Under the pieces are notes generated by a model that saw only the letters and a program-made list of their open reading frames with translations, was not told the DNA's origin and made no database searches. Positions 1-8,237 of a stretch of DNA of 25,620 bases are shown piece after piece. Each line of letters begins with the position of its first letter. Within the stretch, counting starts at the first letter, position 1. The stretch is from CAZBBC01 sp964489835. Its GTDB lineage: Bacteria > Calditrichota > Calditrichia > JAJRVZ01. A program made the translations under genes and the position numbers. The stretch lies in assembly GCA_964489835.1 (NCBI GenBank), contig CAZBBC010000054.1:1-25620 (forward strand), in the 5' to 3' direction.

Positions 1-906
1 ATTCACTCTTTCGGAGCGTTTGTTCTGTTTAACAAAACCGTAAATTTTTGTTGGGTGGACCGATGGCTTGACTACACAATTGCTAATGTTAATATTTTCA
101 AATCCGGCATGGGATTCAGTACCCAATTTGATCGCATTGCAGTGACTGCTCAGGATGCAGTTTGTTACCACAATATTTTTTGAGATGCGATCGGAAGTAC
201 TTTTTATCGTTAAGGCATCATCATCTGTATCACCGATACAGTCAGATACAAGCACATTGCTGCAGCCATCAATGTCAATCATATCGTTATTTTTATTACA
301 ATGATTATAAACATTGATTCCTCTGATAAATAATTGGTCACAGGCCAGATAGTGCTGCATCCACATCGCTGAATTCTTTAAACTGATATCCTCTATTAGC
401 ACTTTCCTGCAGTTTATAAGTCTGATTAAATAGGGCCGGTTTTTATAGCGATCAGGTTTTTTATTAGTGATAATTTTAAACGTACTTCCCTGTCCATCGA
501 TCAGACCTTTGCCTGTAATGGCGATATTTTCCAGATCCTCCCCATATATCAGGCTTTGTTTTACATATTGATCGGTGTACGATCTGATTTTCGGAATCTT
601 TTTATCATAATCGTTGATATTAGTGCTTCCGAGTAGTATTGCTCCTTCGGAAATGTGAAGATTCACATGACTTTTCATGACCAGAGTTCCTGATAAATAG
701 GTTCCGGAAGGAAAATAAACCATTCCCCCACCTTCTGCGCATTCATTAATGGCTTGTTGAATAGCTCTTGTATTAAGCGTTACGCCGTCCCCCTTTGCTC
801 CGTAGTCACTTACATTGAAATAATAACTATCCGTCCCTGCCAGGAGAGCAGAAAATGACATTAAAACGAAAATAGTAAGATAAGTTAAAGTGTTTTTATT
901 TCTCAT
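1..906 (-). CDS. GH28-family polygalacturonase-like enzyme, C-terminus cut by window edge
   Basis: The frame is open from the ATG at 904-906 to the left edge (302 residues, no stop seen). An AGGAG lies 10 nt upstream of this ATG. The N-terminus is a Sec signal peptide (hydrophobic residues 8-23, likely cleaved near LLAG). Residues 29-60 carry the pectate-lyase/GH28 opening NVSDYGAKGDGV followed by AIQQAINEC; repeated short beta-strands then fit a right-handed beta-helix. GH28-type active-site blocks are visible: NNDMID at 206-211 (family NTDGID), DTDDDALTIKS at 226-236 (family GDDCIAIKS) and SSHCNAIKLGTES at 253-265, where the family usually has GHG. The RIK block would lie outside the window. 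Known GH28 enzymes hydrolyse galacturonan or rhamnogalacturonan by inversion; here the exact substrate is open. A strand-3 variant at the His position makes exo- or non-pectin specificity possible. The gene is separated from the sulfatase operon by a 530-base repeat-rich gap. Confidence 0.85.
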   Translation of the reverse strand, partial: MRNKNTLTYLTIFVLMSFSALLAGTDSYYFNVSDYGAKGDGVTLNTRAIQQAINECAEGGGMVYFPSGTYLSGTLVMKSHVNLHISEGAILLGSTNINDYDKKIPKIRSYTDQYVKQSLIYGEDLENIAITGKGLIDGQGSTFKIITNKKPDRYKNRPYLIRLINCRKVLIEDISLKNSAMWMQHYLACDQLFIRGINVYNHCNKNNDMIDIDGCSNVLVSDCIGDTDDDALTIKSTSDRISKNIVVTNCILSSHCNAIKLGTESHAGFENINISNCVVKPSVHPTKIYGFVKQNKRSERVN

Positions 907-1216
907 CAGACATTTTCTCCTATCAGTTATTTGGATTGAAGTATTTATAATACTAAATGATTAAATGCGTAGAAGTAATATAGTATTAATGATTTAGTTT
1001 TCCCTTGCGATGCGCTGTTACTATTTAGTATAAAAACCATTAAAAAAGGGATTAAATGATTGCCTTAATAAAAAATGGCCTTAAAATAATTTGTTAGAAA
1101 TCCTTCGCGAAGCGGAACGATAAGAAATTTTTACTGTCTGAGCGAAGCGAGTTTAAAAATTTCAGTGAAGCAAGCGATAGAATTTCTGCAAATTACTTTA
1201 CAGCCTTGATTTTTTG

Positions 1217-1265
1217 GTTCTTTTGTATCAAGTCGCAGATCCGCCCTTCGGCGGGACAAAAGAAC
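1217..1265. repeat. Nested inverted repeat (GTTCTTTTGT ... ACAAAAGAAC)
   Basis: A perfect 10-base inverted repeat (1217-1226 with 1256-1265) encloses a small GC hairpin, CCGCC at 1241-1245 pairing with GGCGG at 1250-1254. The arrangement resembles palindromic intergenic elements that occur in many copies in environmental Bacteroidota-like genomes. Only one copy is in this window, so its repeat status is inferred. Confidence 0.5.
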
Positions 1266-1346
1266 AGATAAATAGAATTCCGAGGAACCGCGCATAGGGA
1301 TTATATATCAATGACAAAAAATAGAGTAGATAAATCATTTTTTACA

Positions 1347-1372
1347 ACCCCTTAATCCCCTTTTTTAAGGGG
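1347..1372. repeat. CCCCTTAATCCCC-type dispersed repeat
   Basis: AACCCCTTAATCCCC followed by a CCCC/GGGG hairpin (1357-1360 with 1369-1372) is a diverged relative of the CCCCCTAACCCCC units at 21662-21793. Confidence 0.5.
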
Positions 1373-1408
1373 AGACTTAATTATCGCCATATGATAAATC
1401 AAAAATAC

Positions 1409-1432
1409 ATAAATTTATTCAGGTAAATTTAT
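1409..1432 (-). terminator. Weak candidate terminator after the isomerase gene
   Basis: ATAAATTTA (1409-1417) pairs with TAAATTTAT (1424-1432), a 9-bp AT-only stem with a 6-base loop, followed on the minus strand by GTATTTTTGATTT. It begins 5 bases past the isomerase stop codon. The position is right for a terminator, but the stem has no GC pairs, so it may be too weak to work. Confidence 0.3.
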
Positions 1433-1437
1433 ATTAT

Positions 1438-2343
1438 TTAGATATTCCATTTTTTCTCTACCCATCGCGCAGCAGACAGATAAATGTCACCCAAATCTTG
1501 CACCCCTGATTCTTCACCGCCAATATCCAGTCCTAAATAGCCTTTAAAGCCCACATTTTCCAGCGTTTCAAAAAATCCCTCCCAATCGATTTTTCCTTGC
1601 CCCGGCATCAGGTGTTCAACCTTATCTCCGCTGTTATCAGATACATGGATATAATCTATATGATCGATCAATTGATAGAGCGCCAGGGATAGATTTTCCT
1701 TCATATAAAACTGATTGGCGGTATCTAAATTGAATTTTAAATTGTTTTTCCCTACCGCATCAAAAAAGTGCAGGTAAGATTCTGAACTGGCAGCCATAAC
1801 GCCCAAACAGGGATGCATAAGATAGGTAAGGTTTTTACGTGCAGCAATCTCACATGCCGTTTGGAAAGTATTTATCAATCCATCCCAATATTTATTCCAT
1901 TGCAGATTTTTTGACAACATTGCTATCCGAAGAATATTTTCATCATAGTGACGAACCACCGGTATGTCCTTCGGGAAATGATAGGGTGGCAGCGGGGCAT
2001 TATCCAGGACACCCCTGGCGTTTAGCAGAGCGGCAATTTCACAACCTTTTTCAAATAGGTGTAAGTTTTTTTCACGTTCCTCCGATTCTTCTGCTGATAA
2101 TCCCGGCAGCACCACACAAAAATAGGGAACCTTTAAGCCCAGATCAGTGACTTTATCGGCAATTTCCTGACGATGACGGTAAACACCCATCAAATGATTA
2201 CTTCTAATTCCTTCCAGTTCCACGCTTGTAAATCCCAATCGCTTTAATTCTTCAAGGTGACCAGCGGTGTTTTCCGCCGGGGGTGGATAGCCGTATTTTG
2301 ATATCAGGTACAAGTAACAGCAAACAATTGATTCTTTAATCAT
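1438..2343 (-). CDS. Sugar phosphate isomerase/epimerase-like TIM barrel (AP endonuclease 2 superfamily)
   Basis: A 301-residue protein with the xylose-isomerase-like TIM-barrel pattern: VELEG on an early strand (41-45), a conserved His after strand 5 (MHPC, H177), NLDTAN with D207, the YIHVSDN strand with H233, then GQGKIDW (248-254) and YLGLDIGG with D273 where most relatives have Glu. These residues fit a divalent-metal site for aldose-ketose isomerisation or epimerisation of a free or phosphorylated sugar. There is no signal peptide, so it is cytoplasmic. The start has AAGGA 7 nt upstream, and the gap to the Nramp-like stop codon is only 12 bases, so it is the last gene of the sulfatase-transporter-isomerase operon. 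The substrate is unknown; the family also includes tagatose/psicose epimerases and hydroxypyruvate isomerases. Confidence 0.85.
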   Translation of the reverse strand: MIKESIVCCYLYLISKYGYPPPAENTAGHLEELKRLGFTSVELEGIRSNHLMGVYRHRQEIADKVTDLGLKVPYFCVVLPGLSAEESEEREKNLHLFEKGCEIAALLNARGVLDNAPLPPYHFPKDIPVVRHYDENILRIAMLSKNLQWNKYWDGLINTFQTACEIAARKNLTYLMHPCLGVMAASSESYLHFFDAVGKNNLKFNLDTANQFYMKENLSLALYQLIDHIDYIHVSDNSGDKVEHLMPGQGKIDWEGFFETLENVGFKGYLGLDIGGEESGVQDLGDIYLSAARWVEKKWNI

Positions 2344-2355
2344 ATTAAAATCCTT

Positions 2356-3612
2356 TTAAATTAATCCGCTGATTCCCACAATTCCGGTAATGGTCATAAA
2401 AACTGTAAATATAAATATGATGATCATAATAAGATTAAAACTCCGGTTGGCGCGGTATTTCCCCATGACTTCCTTTTTATTCTGAAGAAACAGCATCAGC
2501 AGAACGACCACAGGAGTAGCAATAGCAGCAAATACCTGTGATATGATCATGATCAGAACCGGTCTACCGCCAAATATAGGGACAACAAGGCCAAGACTTA
2601 CCGTAAAGAGAGCAATCAAACGGTTATACGGTTTTTTCATGTCCCTGGGCCAATGCATCAGATCGGCCAATAACCAGGGGGCTAATAAAATATGAGGAAA
2701 TAAGGATGATAACCCGGCACTGATGATTCCTGCAACAAAGATCGATATAGCAAACCTTCCGGCCAGCGGCTCCAGCAATTTAACCATATCGATCGCATTA
2801 TCTACTTTTAATCCTAGCGGATAGAGAGTGCCGGCGGCACAGGCCATGATCGCCACACTTAATATAAACATCATCGAGGAGGAAATAAGTGCATCCCGCT
2901 TTTCTACCTGCAAATCGTTAACGGTCCATCCTTTCTCCTGAACAAGAATGGATCGAACAATATATAGAACACCTCCCATGGTTGTACCAACCATTCCGGC
3001 AATTAGCAGGGCGGCGTTTGTTTCCTCCGGTAATTTTGGTATTAATCCTTTAATAACCTCCATCGGATCGGGGATCACCATGAACATTGTCAGGATAAAA
3101 CTGATGCCCATGAAACCGACAAATATCATCAGGATCTTTTCAAAAAAGCGATGGGAGCCATTCCAGAAGAGAACATAGATCAAGCCCCCAAAGAATATAC
3201 TTGAAACAATCATACTGATGCCTTCTCCGGAGGGAGTTAACGGTCTCGACCATTCTTTGACCACTTCTGTCACAACACCCATCACACCCATAAAGGCCAC
3301 CCATTCACTAAAAATAACCGTTATTAATACGAATATAGCAATAGCTTTGCCATAGTATTTTCTGAAGCTATAAAGGGCAGTATCTCCCGTAACCGCGGTA
3401 TAACGGCCAAAAGCAACGATTAATATAAATGTAAAAATACAGGAAAGTAATAATGGCCAAACCAGACTCATACCGTAAGAAGCACCGGTCGATGCGGCGG
3501 TAGTTACGCTTCCGGTACCGATATTATAACCGATCAGGAATATCCCGGGTGCGATGGAGGCTAAAAAAAGCCCTATTCGTTTTTTTAATGACAGTTCTGA
3601 TTTTTGAGTCAT
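2356..3612 (-). CDS. Nramp-fold membrane transporter lacking the canonical metal-binding motifs
   Basis: About 418 residues with roughly 11 hydrophobic segments, opening with IAPGIFLIGYNIGTGS, recognisable as an Nramp/SLC11 TM1. Canonical Nramp proteins coordinate Mn/Fe through DPGN in TM1 and MPH in TM6. Here TM1 has IGTGSVT (residues 31-37) and the TM6 equivalent reads MGGVLYIVRS (212-221), so the Asp, Asn and His ligands are absent. I chose the ATG at 3610-3612 because GAGG lies 9 nt upstream inside the last codons of the sulfatase gene; the longer frame from 3639 would overlap that gene by 23 bases and add a polar tail. The sulfatase stop is 4 bases away, implying translational coupling. 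Inference: the substrate is probably not a transition metal and could be linked to the desulfated sugar. Divergent Nramp-related clades exist, so a non-canonical cation (for example Mg) remains possible. Confidence 0.85.
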   Translation of the reverse strand: MTQKSELSLKKRIGLFLASIAPGIFLIGYNIGTGSVTTAASTGASYGMSLVWPLLLSCIFTFILIVAFGRYTAVTGDTALYSFRKYYGKAIAIFVLITVIFSEWVAFMGVMGVVTEVVKEWSRPLTPSGEGISMIVSSIFFGGLIYVLFWNGSHRFFEKILMIFVGFMGISFILTMFMVIPDPMEVIKGLIPKLPEETNAALLIAGMVGTTMGGVLYIVRSILVQEKGWTVNDLQVEKRDALISSSMMFILSVAIMACAAGTLYPLGLKVDNAIDMVKLLEPLAGRFAISIFVAGIISAGLSSLFPHILLAPWLLADLMHWPRDMKKPYNRLIALFTVSLGLVVPIFGGRPVLIMIISQVFAAIATPVVVLLMLFLQNKKEVMGKYRANRSFNLIMIIIFIFTVFMTITGIVGISGLI

Positions 3613-3616
3613 TGGA

Positions 3617-5161
3617 TTATACCTCAACACTATCTTCAACCTGCCGCTGCCACTGATGGATCTTATCGGTTAATTCTCTGATAATAGGTTGATATTGACC
3701 GGAATCGAAAAGATTTGTTATTTCGTACGGATCCGTCGTTAGATTAAACAATTGACTATTATCCGTATTACTCAAACAGAGTTTCCAGCGATCCGGAGAA
3801 ATAACAGTTCGAATATGAGCATTTATGGCATTTTCAATCTCCTGTTTAGAGAATCCCTTGATACTTTCGGCCTCTCCAAGGCGTTTATTACTAGGATTCC
3901 ATTCAATAAATACATGATCTTCCTTAACTTCCCTGCCCTGGATCAGTGGTAAAAGACTATGCCCATGCAGCGTCCGTTGATAATTGACATTCATTATATC
4001 CAATAATGTCGGCACCATATCAATATGGCTCACACTATTCTGGATTACGTGTTGTTTTTTATTCACTTGCGGGATCCTCATCAACCAGGGAACTTTAGTG
4101 GATTCTTCATACATGACTGTTTTGGCTAACATTCTGTGGGAACCCATCATATCCCCGTGATCGCTCGTATATACCACTAGGGTATTCTCTTCGAGGCCAA
4201 GATCTGCCAGAGCCTTAAGAATGGCACCGACACTTAAATCGACCTGTGTTACCAAGCCCCAATAATTGGCAATTAAACGTCGCCAGTCCTGCTCCGTTTT
4301 AAGGGGCATTTTACCAAATCCATTCTCCCAGATGTTTTTTCGTAGCAAACGATACCGCAAAGGTTCATTTCCTTCCAGTGGATCGTCAAAATTCACAGGA
4401 AGATCGACCTCTTTTGGATCATGTTCATTGTCAAGGGGCCCATAAAAAGGCATGTGTGGCTCTAGAAAATTTACATATAACATAAACGGTTGGTTTTGAT
4501 TTCGTTTCAGGAAATCGATCGTCTTCGTTTCCAGAAATTTAGGTTTACAATGTTCCAAAGGCCTGCGTGCTGCGAATCCGCGGCTGAATTGATTGTTTTT
4601 TGTATCCGGTTCATAACCATGGTCTTTTAAAAAATGCCAGTAATCACTCTTCTGATCGCGGTCTTTACCGTTACTGTAGTATTTATTATACCCATCCTCT
4701 ATACTCGCCCATTCCTGGAATCCATGCTGGACAAATATCTCATCCCCTAAGTGCCATTTACCGAAATACCCGCTGATATAATCGGGATCATTGACAATTT
4801 CCGGAAAACATTTAACATTTTCCGGTAAGGGAATGTTATTGGCCACACAGGTGTTTTGGTGCGGCCAGAGCCCGGTCATTACGGTTGATCGGGAGGGTGT
4901 GCACACCGGCTGGCTGACATAGGGATTTTGAAAAACCACGCTCTCACTGGCTAATTTATTCAAATTTGGGGCATGAATTTTAGGATTACCATATATTCGC
5001 ATGGTATCTGCCCGTTGTTCATCGGTCCACAGAAAAAGCAAGTTTGGTTTAGAGGATCTCCGGCGGCAACCGATAATATTTGCACCCAATACGGCAGTTG
5101 AGGTGGTTTTAATAAAATCCCGCCGACTAATATTTCGGCTGGTTTTGGAATTTTTTATCAT
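3617..5161 (-). CDS. Tat-exported sulfatase lipoprotein (S1 family, Cys-type)
   Basis: A 514-residue type I sulfatase. The N-terminus has a twin-arginine motif SRRDFI (12-17), a hydrophobic stretch and a lipobox-like NIIGC (C32), so it is probably exported folded and lipid-anchored. The catalytic core is intact: metal Asp in LWTDEQR (about 45-50), the formylglycine signature CTPSR (87-91, Cys87 to be oxidised) followed by STVMTG, FGKWHLG with the active-site Lys, PHMPF, and TSDHGDMMG with the second metal Asp/His. It hydrolyses a sulfate ester, most likely on a carbohydrate. It needs a formylglycine-generating enzyme or anSME encoded elsewhere. The start has AGAGG 6 nt upstream. It is the first gene of the tight operon with the Nramp-like transporter and the isomerase. 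Confidence 0.93.
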   Translation of the reverse strand: MIKNSKTSRNISRRDFIKTTSTAVLGANIIGCRRRSSKPNLLFLWTDEQRADTMRIYGNPKIHAPNLNKLASESVVFQNPYVSQPVCTPSRSTVMTGLWPHQNTCVANNIPLPENVKCFPEIVNDPDYISGYFGKWHLGDEIFVQHGFQEWASIEDGYNKYYSNGKDRDQKSDYWHFLKDHGYEPDTKNNQFSRGFAARRPLEHCKPKFLETKTIDFLKRNQNQPFMLYVNFLEPHMPFYGPLDNEHDPKEVDLPVNFDDPLEGNEPLRYRLLRKNIWENGFGKMPLKTEQDWRRLIANYWGLVTQVDLSVGAILKALADLGLEENTLVVYTSDHGDMMGSHRMLAKTVMYEESTKVPWLMRIPQVNKKQHVIQNSVSHIDMVPTLLDIMNVNYQRTLHGHSLLPLIQGREVKEDHVFIEWNPSNKRLGEAESIKGFSKQEIENAINAHIRTVISPDRWKLCLSNTDNSQLFNLTTDPYEITNLFDSGQYQPIIRELTDKIHQWQRQVEDSVEV

Positions 5162-5417
5162 AACAAACCTCTGACAAATTAATAGATATTGTTTATCGTA
5201 ATCATTATCTTGTTCTGTAAGTGTAAAACACTAAAAAAAATAGGAATCCGTAAGAAAAAATAACCTATGTACTTTTTTAAATAAACACGAAGCACACGAA
5301 GATTTTTTTATTGAATTTAAATTATAATCGGAATTTCTCAACAATGCTACTCTAATTAATTGTAATTCTTAGACCTTCGTGGCCTTCGTGATCTTCGTGG
5401 TGAGGAACTTTGACATA
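5162..5417. repeat. Inverted ACGAAG/CTTCGT repeat in the gap between the two sulfatase genes
   Basis: CACGAAGCACACGAAG at about 5286-5301 is matched by tandem CTTCGTGG/CTTCGTGA units at 5374-5400, making an imperfect inverted repeat around about 70 AT-rich bases. No frame is supported here. This word family is commonly dispersed between genes in environmental genomes; transcription-stop function is possible but not shown. Confidence 0.5.
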
Positions 5418-7019
5418 TTATTTCGACTCTATACCTGGAATTCCTACTTTTTTTGACCAGGCATTATACATCTCTGCCAGTTCTTTTACTTTTTCGGGAT
5501 ATTGTTGAGCCAGGTTATGCATCTCAACCCGATCCGATTGCAAATTATAAAGTTCCCATGACGCTTCCGGTGATGTAGCAACCAGTTTCCAATCCCCTTT
5601 TCTGACCGCACGATCCTGTTCCGGTGCAATTTGCCAGTATAAAGCCTCATGGCCCTCTCGTTCCTGACCCTGGAATATTGGCAGGAGACTTTTTCCCTCG
5701 GTAGGCAGAATTTTCTCACCCTTATATTCCAATGGATATTCAGCACCGCTAAGATCCATACATGTGGCCATCATATCGATGATATGACCTGTTTGATGAG
5801 TTAATTGTCCGGCCTGTTTTATGATCCGTGGCCAATAGGCAATAAGAGGGGTACTGATTCCGCCTTCATGATCCCATACCTTGTATTTTCTGAATGGTGT
5901 ATTACTGGCATTGGCCCAGGGTGGATCGACCGATCGATATGATTCCACCGGACCGGGAGGGATATCCGGTGTATAATTGGCTTCGCCGGCACATCCGCCA
6001 TTATCGGAAAGAAATAAAACCAGAGTATTTTCTTCTTTTCCCAGTTCTCGGATTTTCTTCAGCACCCGGCCAATGTTTTTATCCATTCGATCAATCATAG
6101 CGGCATAAACAGCCATTTTCAGATCCCAAGCATCCTTGTTTTTCACATCCTTCCAGGCCGGTACCTTTTCATCTCGCGGGGACATCGAAAATTCACGGTC
6201 AAATAATCCTAATTTAAGCATACGATCAAAACGCTGGCGACGCAGTTCATCCCACCCGATCATATATTTACCTCTATATTTGGCAATATCCTCCGGCCAG
6301 GCATGGATAGGATAATGAGGGGCAGTATAGGCCAGATAGAGAAAAAACGGCTTGTCTTCCTGACCATATTGATTAAGATAATCCAGGGCATAGTCCGTGA
6401 AAGCATCCGTTGTATAAAAATCTTTTTCTTCCGGAGCATAGGGACGATATTCCTTATCATCGATCGCCCATCTCCGTGGATATCCATAAGAAGTTAGTTT
6501 TCTACCCGGTTCCGGTTCTCCCGGTCTGCGCGGACCGGGATTAAAAAAATTACAACAACCATCACAAAGACCGAAATAGCGATCGAATCCCCGCTCAACC
6601 GGAATTTGCTGGGCATGCCATTTTCCGGTCATCAAGGTTCGGTAACCGGCAGATTTCAGCAATTCTGCTAATGTAATGCTGTTCCTATATATTTGCGGAG
6701 AATTTTTGAAAACACCAACCTGCTGTGGATATAAACCGGTCAATAGCGACGCCCGGGTGGGTACACAAATGGAATTATTATAAAATTGGGTGAAACGTAA
6801 TCCGCCTTCTGCCAGACCATCGATATTCGGTGTATTAATTTCTCCCCCATAACAACCGATATCGGAAAATCCCATATCATCAGCCATGATAAGAACAATA
6901 TTCGGTTTATCTTTAATACCTTCAGATGTTTTTAGACAGCCTGGTAAGGTGATCGCCGCTGCGCCTAAACCCATTGCGGCTAAAAATTGCCTTCGTGTAA
7001 AAATATTAGATAATTTCAT
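5418..7019 (-). CDS. Tat-exported arylsulfatase lipoprotein (S1 family, Cys-type)
   Basis: A 533-residue type I sulfatase. Residues 8-14 (FTRRQFL) form a Tat motif, followed by an Ala-rich core and the lipobox-like TLPGC (C28). NIVLIMADDMGFSDIGCYGG gives the paired metal Asp residues (47-48). The formylglycine signature is CVPTR (85-89) followed by ASLLTGLYPQQ. TGKWHA, APHYPIH and LSDNGG supply the remaining conserved Lys, His and metal Asp/Asn. The pattern is that of the arylsulfatase A-like subfamily and clearly differs from the other sulfatase (CTPSR, SDHGD), so the two are not recent duplicates. The start has GAGGA 7-8 nt upstream. It is separated from the sulfatase operon by 256 bases and lies just downstream of the assembly gap. 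Confidence 0.94.
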   Translation of the reverse strand: MKLSNIFTRRQFLAAMGLGAAAITLPGCLKTSEGIKDKPNIVLIMADDMGFSDIGCYGGEINTPNIDGLAEGGLRFTQFYNNSICVPTRASLLTGLYPQQVGVFKNSPQIYRNSITLAELLKSAGYRTLMTGKWHAQQIPVERGFDRYFGLCDGCCNFFNPGPRRPGEPEPGRKLTSYGYPRRWAIDDKEYRPYAPEEKDFYTTDAFTDYALDYLNQYGQEDKPFFLYLAYTAPHYPIHAWPEDIAKYRGKYMIGWDELRRQRFDRMLKLGLFDREFSMSPRDEKVPAWKDVKNKDAWDLKMAVYAAMIDRMDKNIGRVLKKIRELGKEENTLVLFLSDNGGCAGEANYTPDIPPGPVESYRSVDPPWANASNTPFRKYKVWDHEGGISTPLIAYWPRIIKQAGQLTHQTGHIIDMMATCMDLSGAEYPLEYKGEKILPTEGKSLLPIFQGQEREGHEALYWQIAPEQDRAVRKGDWKLVATSPEASWELYNLQSDRVEMHNLAQQYPEKVKELAEMYNAWSKKVGIPGIESK

Positions 7020-7068
7020 TGGCTTTTCCTCACTAATTGGTAGGTATTGTAAAAAAAAACCACAGAGG

Positions 7069-7078
7069 NNNNNNNNNN
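7069..7078. other. Assembly gap (10 Ns)
   Basis: Ten undetermined bases. The left flank ends with AACCACAGAGG, a dispersed-repeat word also recognisable at 12761-12788, and the right flank opens directly with a 14-bp perfect palindrome. The true gap length is unknown. Confidence 0.98.
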
Positions 7079-7140
7079 CGTAGCATGCTACGTCTCTACA
7101 CTAAGGTCTTTGCCTGCCCACCTATCCCGTAAAACGGGAT
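7079..7140. repeat. Palindromes beside the assembly gap
   Basis: CGTAGCATGCTACG (7079-7092) is a perfect palindrome followed by TCTCTACA. A second hairpin, ATCCCGT aaa ACGGGAT, occupies 7124-7140. The first matches, from memory, a very widely dispersed palindrome (TGTAGAGACGT...ACGTCTCTACA) whose left half is probably what was lost in the gap. Confidence 0.55.
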
Positions 7141-7161
7141 CTACGACCTGGCGTGGTGGTT

Positions 7162-8163
7162 CTATCTATTAATCCATTTTTTATATTCCTTAACTATATC
7201 ATCACGACCGGCATATGGTTTATATATTATTCTCGCCCGGTAGCTATACTCTTTATTAATCTGCGGTTCCCGAATGACATATTGCCAATCCCAGGCCGGG
7301 CTGTGGGTATCAGGCCTACCCTCGGAATTCTTGGCAAAATTCCACATGGCAAAGCGGATCGGTTCCTTTTGGTCAAACATCATGATGTAGACCATGGTAT
7401 CTTCCTCACTTTCAATCTGCCCGGATCCATGCACAAGACCGTAATAAAACGGGAAGATAAACTTTTTTCGAGGATTTTCGATAATGTTCAGGGTTTTAGA
7501 AGCCTCCTCATAAGGAAGATGGTCCGCACCGGAATACCCAATGGTCCCGGTCTCAAAACCATCGTTGGTATTCTCGCCGAAAGCCAGCCATTCTTCATTA
7601 CTGCCTATGAAATATATCCGGCGGTCTAACGCACAATGCATATAACTGGCCCACATAAAGGCGACATAACCCAGAGGAAATTTATTTTCCCGTAAAGTTA
7701 CTCTGAATTCAAGGTCGATGGAATATTTTCCGGAAAATTGATATCTGATTTCACTATCCATCTTCCAGGAAGAATGCTTTGCTGGATGAATTATGGAAGC
7801 GGAAGAGTCGGTATGCTGAATAAGCAAACAAATATCCTTGCGAGGTGTAAACATAGATATATCAGCGTCTGCGGCAGTGCCGTTCATGATGTGTTCAAAG
7901 TTCAAACCAACATTATTGTCACTAAATATATTCTGGTCGGGATAAAGAGAGTGGATCAACGGATTAAATCCGGAACCCTGTCTTTTCTTATTCGATTCAT
8001 TGTCATGAATAATTCCTGAGAAATATCCATTGTTCATATGGAATGATTGACCACTTTTATCCACAGAATCTTTTTTTGAATATAAGATCCCTGTTAGCAT
8101 TACTGTGCTGAAAAATAAAATCAAAACTGCGCCTATTAATGCAATTTTATAGTTCAGCTTCAT
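7162..8163 (-). CDS. Membrane-anchored exported protein of unknown function
   Basis: A 333-residue protein I cannot assign. Residues 8-28 are one hydrophobic segment after a short positive N-terminus, so it is an uncleaved anchor or signal peptide; no lipobox Cys is present. The rest is rich in beta-type alternating sequence and aromatics, with YIFIGSNEEW-type turns in the middle and a Trp-rich end (IRFAMWNF, SPAWDWQYV), ending in a charged KEYKKWINR. This is compatible with an extracytoplasmic beta-sandwich, perhaps carbohydrate-active or carbohydrate-binding, but no catalytic motif is visible. It starts at the ATG at 8161-8163 with a purine-rich AAAGGGGA rather far upstream (about 13 nt). 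It follows the broken glycosidase-like gene by 74 bases and was probably co-transcribed with it. Confidence 0.7.
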   Translation of the reverse strand: MKLNYKIALIGAVLILFFSTVMLTGILYSKKDSVDKSGQSFHMNNGYFSGIIHDNESNKKRQGSGFNPLIHSLYPDQNIFSDNNVGLNFEHIMNGTAADADISMFTPRKDICLLIQHTDSSASIIHPAKHSSWKMDSEIRYQFSGKYSIDLEFRVTLRENKFPLGYVAFMWASYMHCALDRRIYFIGSNEEWLAFGENTNDGFETGTIGYSGADHLPYEEASKTLNIIENPRKKFIFPFYYGLVHGSGQIESEEDTMVYIMMFDQKEPIRFAMWNFAKNSEGRPDTHSPAWDWQYVIREPQINKEYSYRARIIYKPYAGRDDIVKEYKKWINR

Positions 8164-8237
8164 CTCAATACATATCCCCTTTTAAGAGATTTACCCGTTT
8201 ACCAGTCATGATTCCGGTTCTGGTAATAGCGGAAGGT

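Larger units (their letters stand above)
907..1437. other. Gene-free stretch with degraded dispersed repeats
   Basis: There is no coding frame I can support in these 531 bases. The first part (907-1080) is plain AT-rich sequence. From about 1081 to 1265 there is a patchwork of short repeated words (GAAGCG, GAGCGAAGCGAG, GCAAGCGA) typical of decayed dispersed repeats. The hairpin units at 1217-1265 and 1347-1372 are listed separately. Confidence 0.6.

Noticed and set aside
3613..3639. Upstream start for the Nramp-like gene adding nine residues
   Set aside because: It overlaps the sulfatase coding end, while the inner ATG at 3610-3612 has a well-placed GAGG and a 4-base gap to the sulfatase stop.
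7153..7629. Long plus-strand open frame opposite the unknown membrane-anchored gene
   Set aside because: It lies wholly antisense to a frame with signal segment and coherent protein sequence, has no ribosome site, and its translation shows no domain-like pattern.
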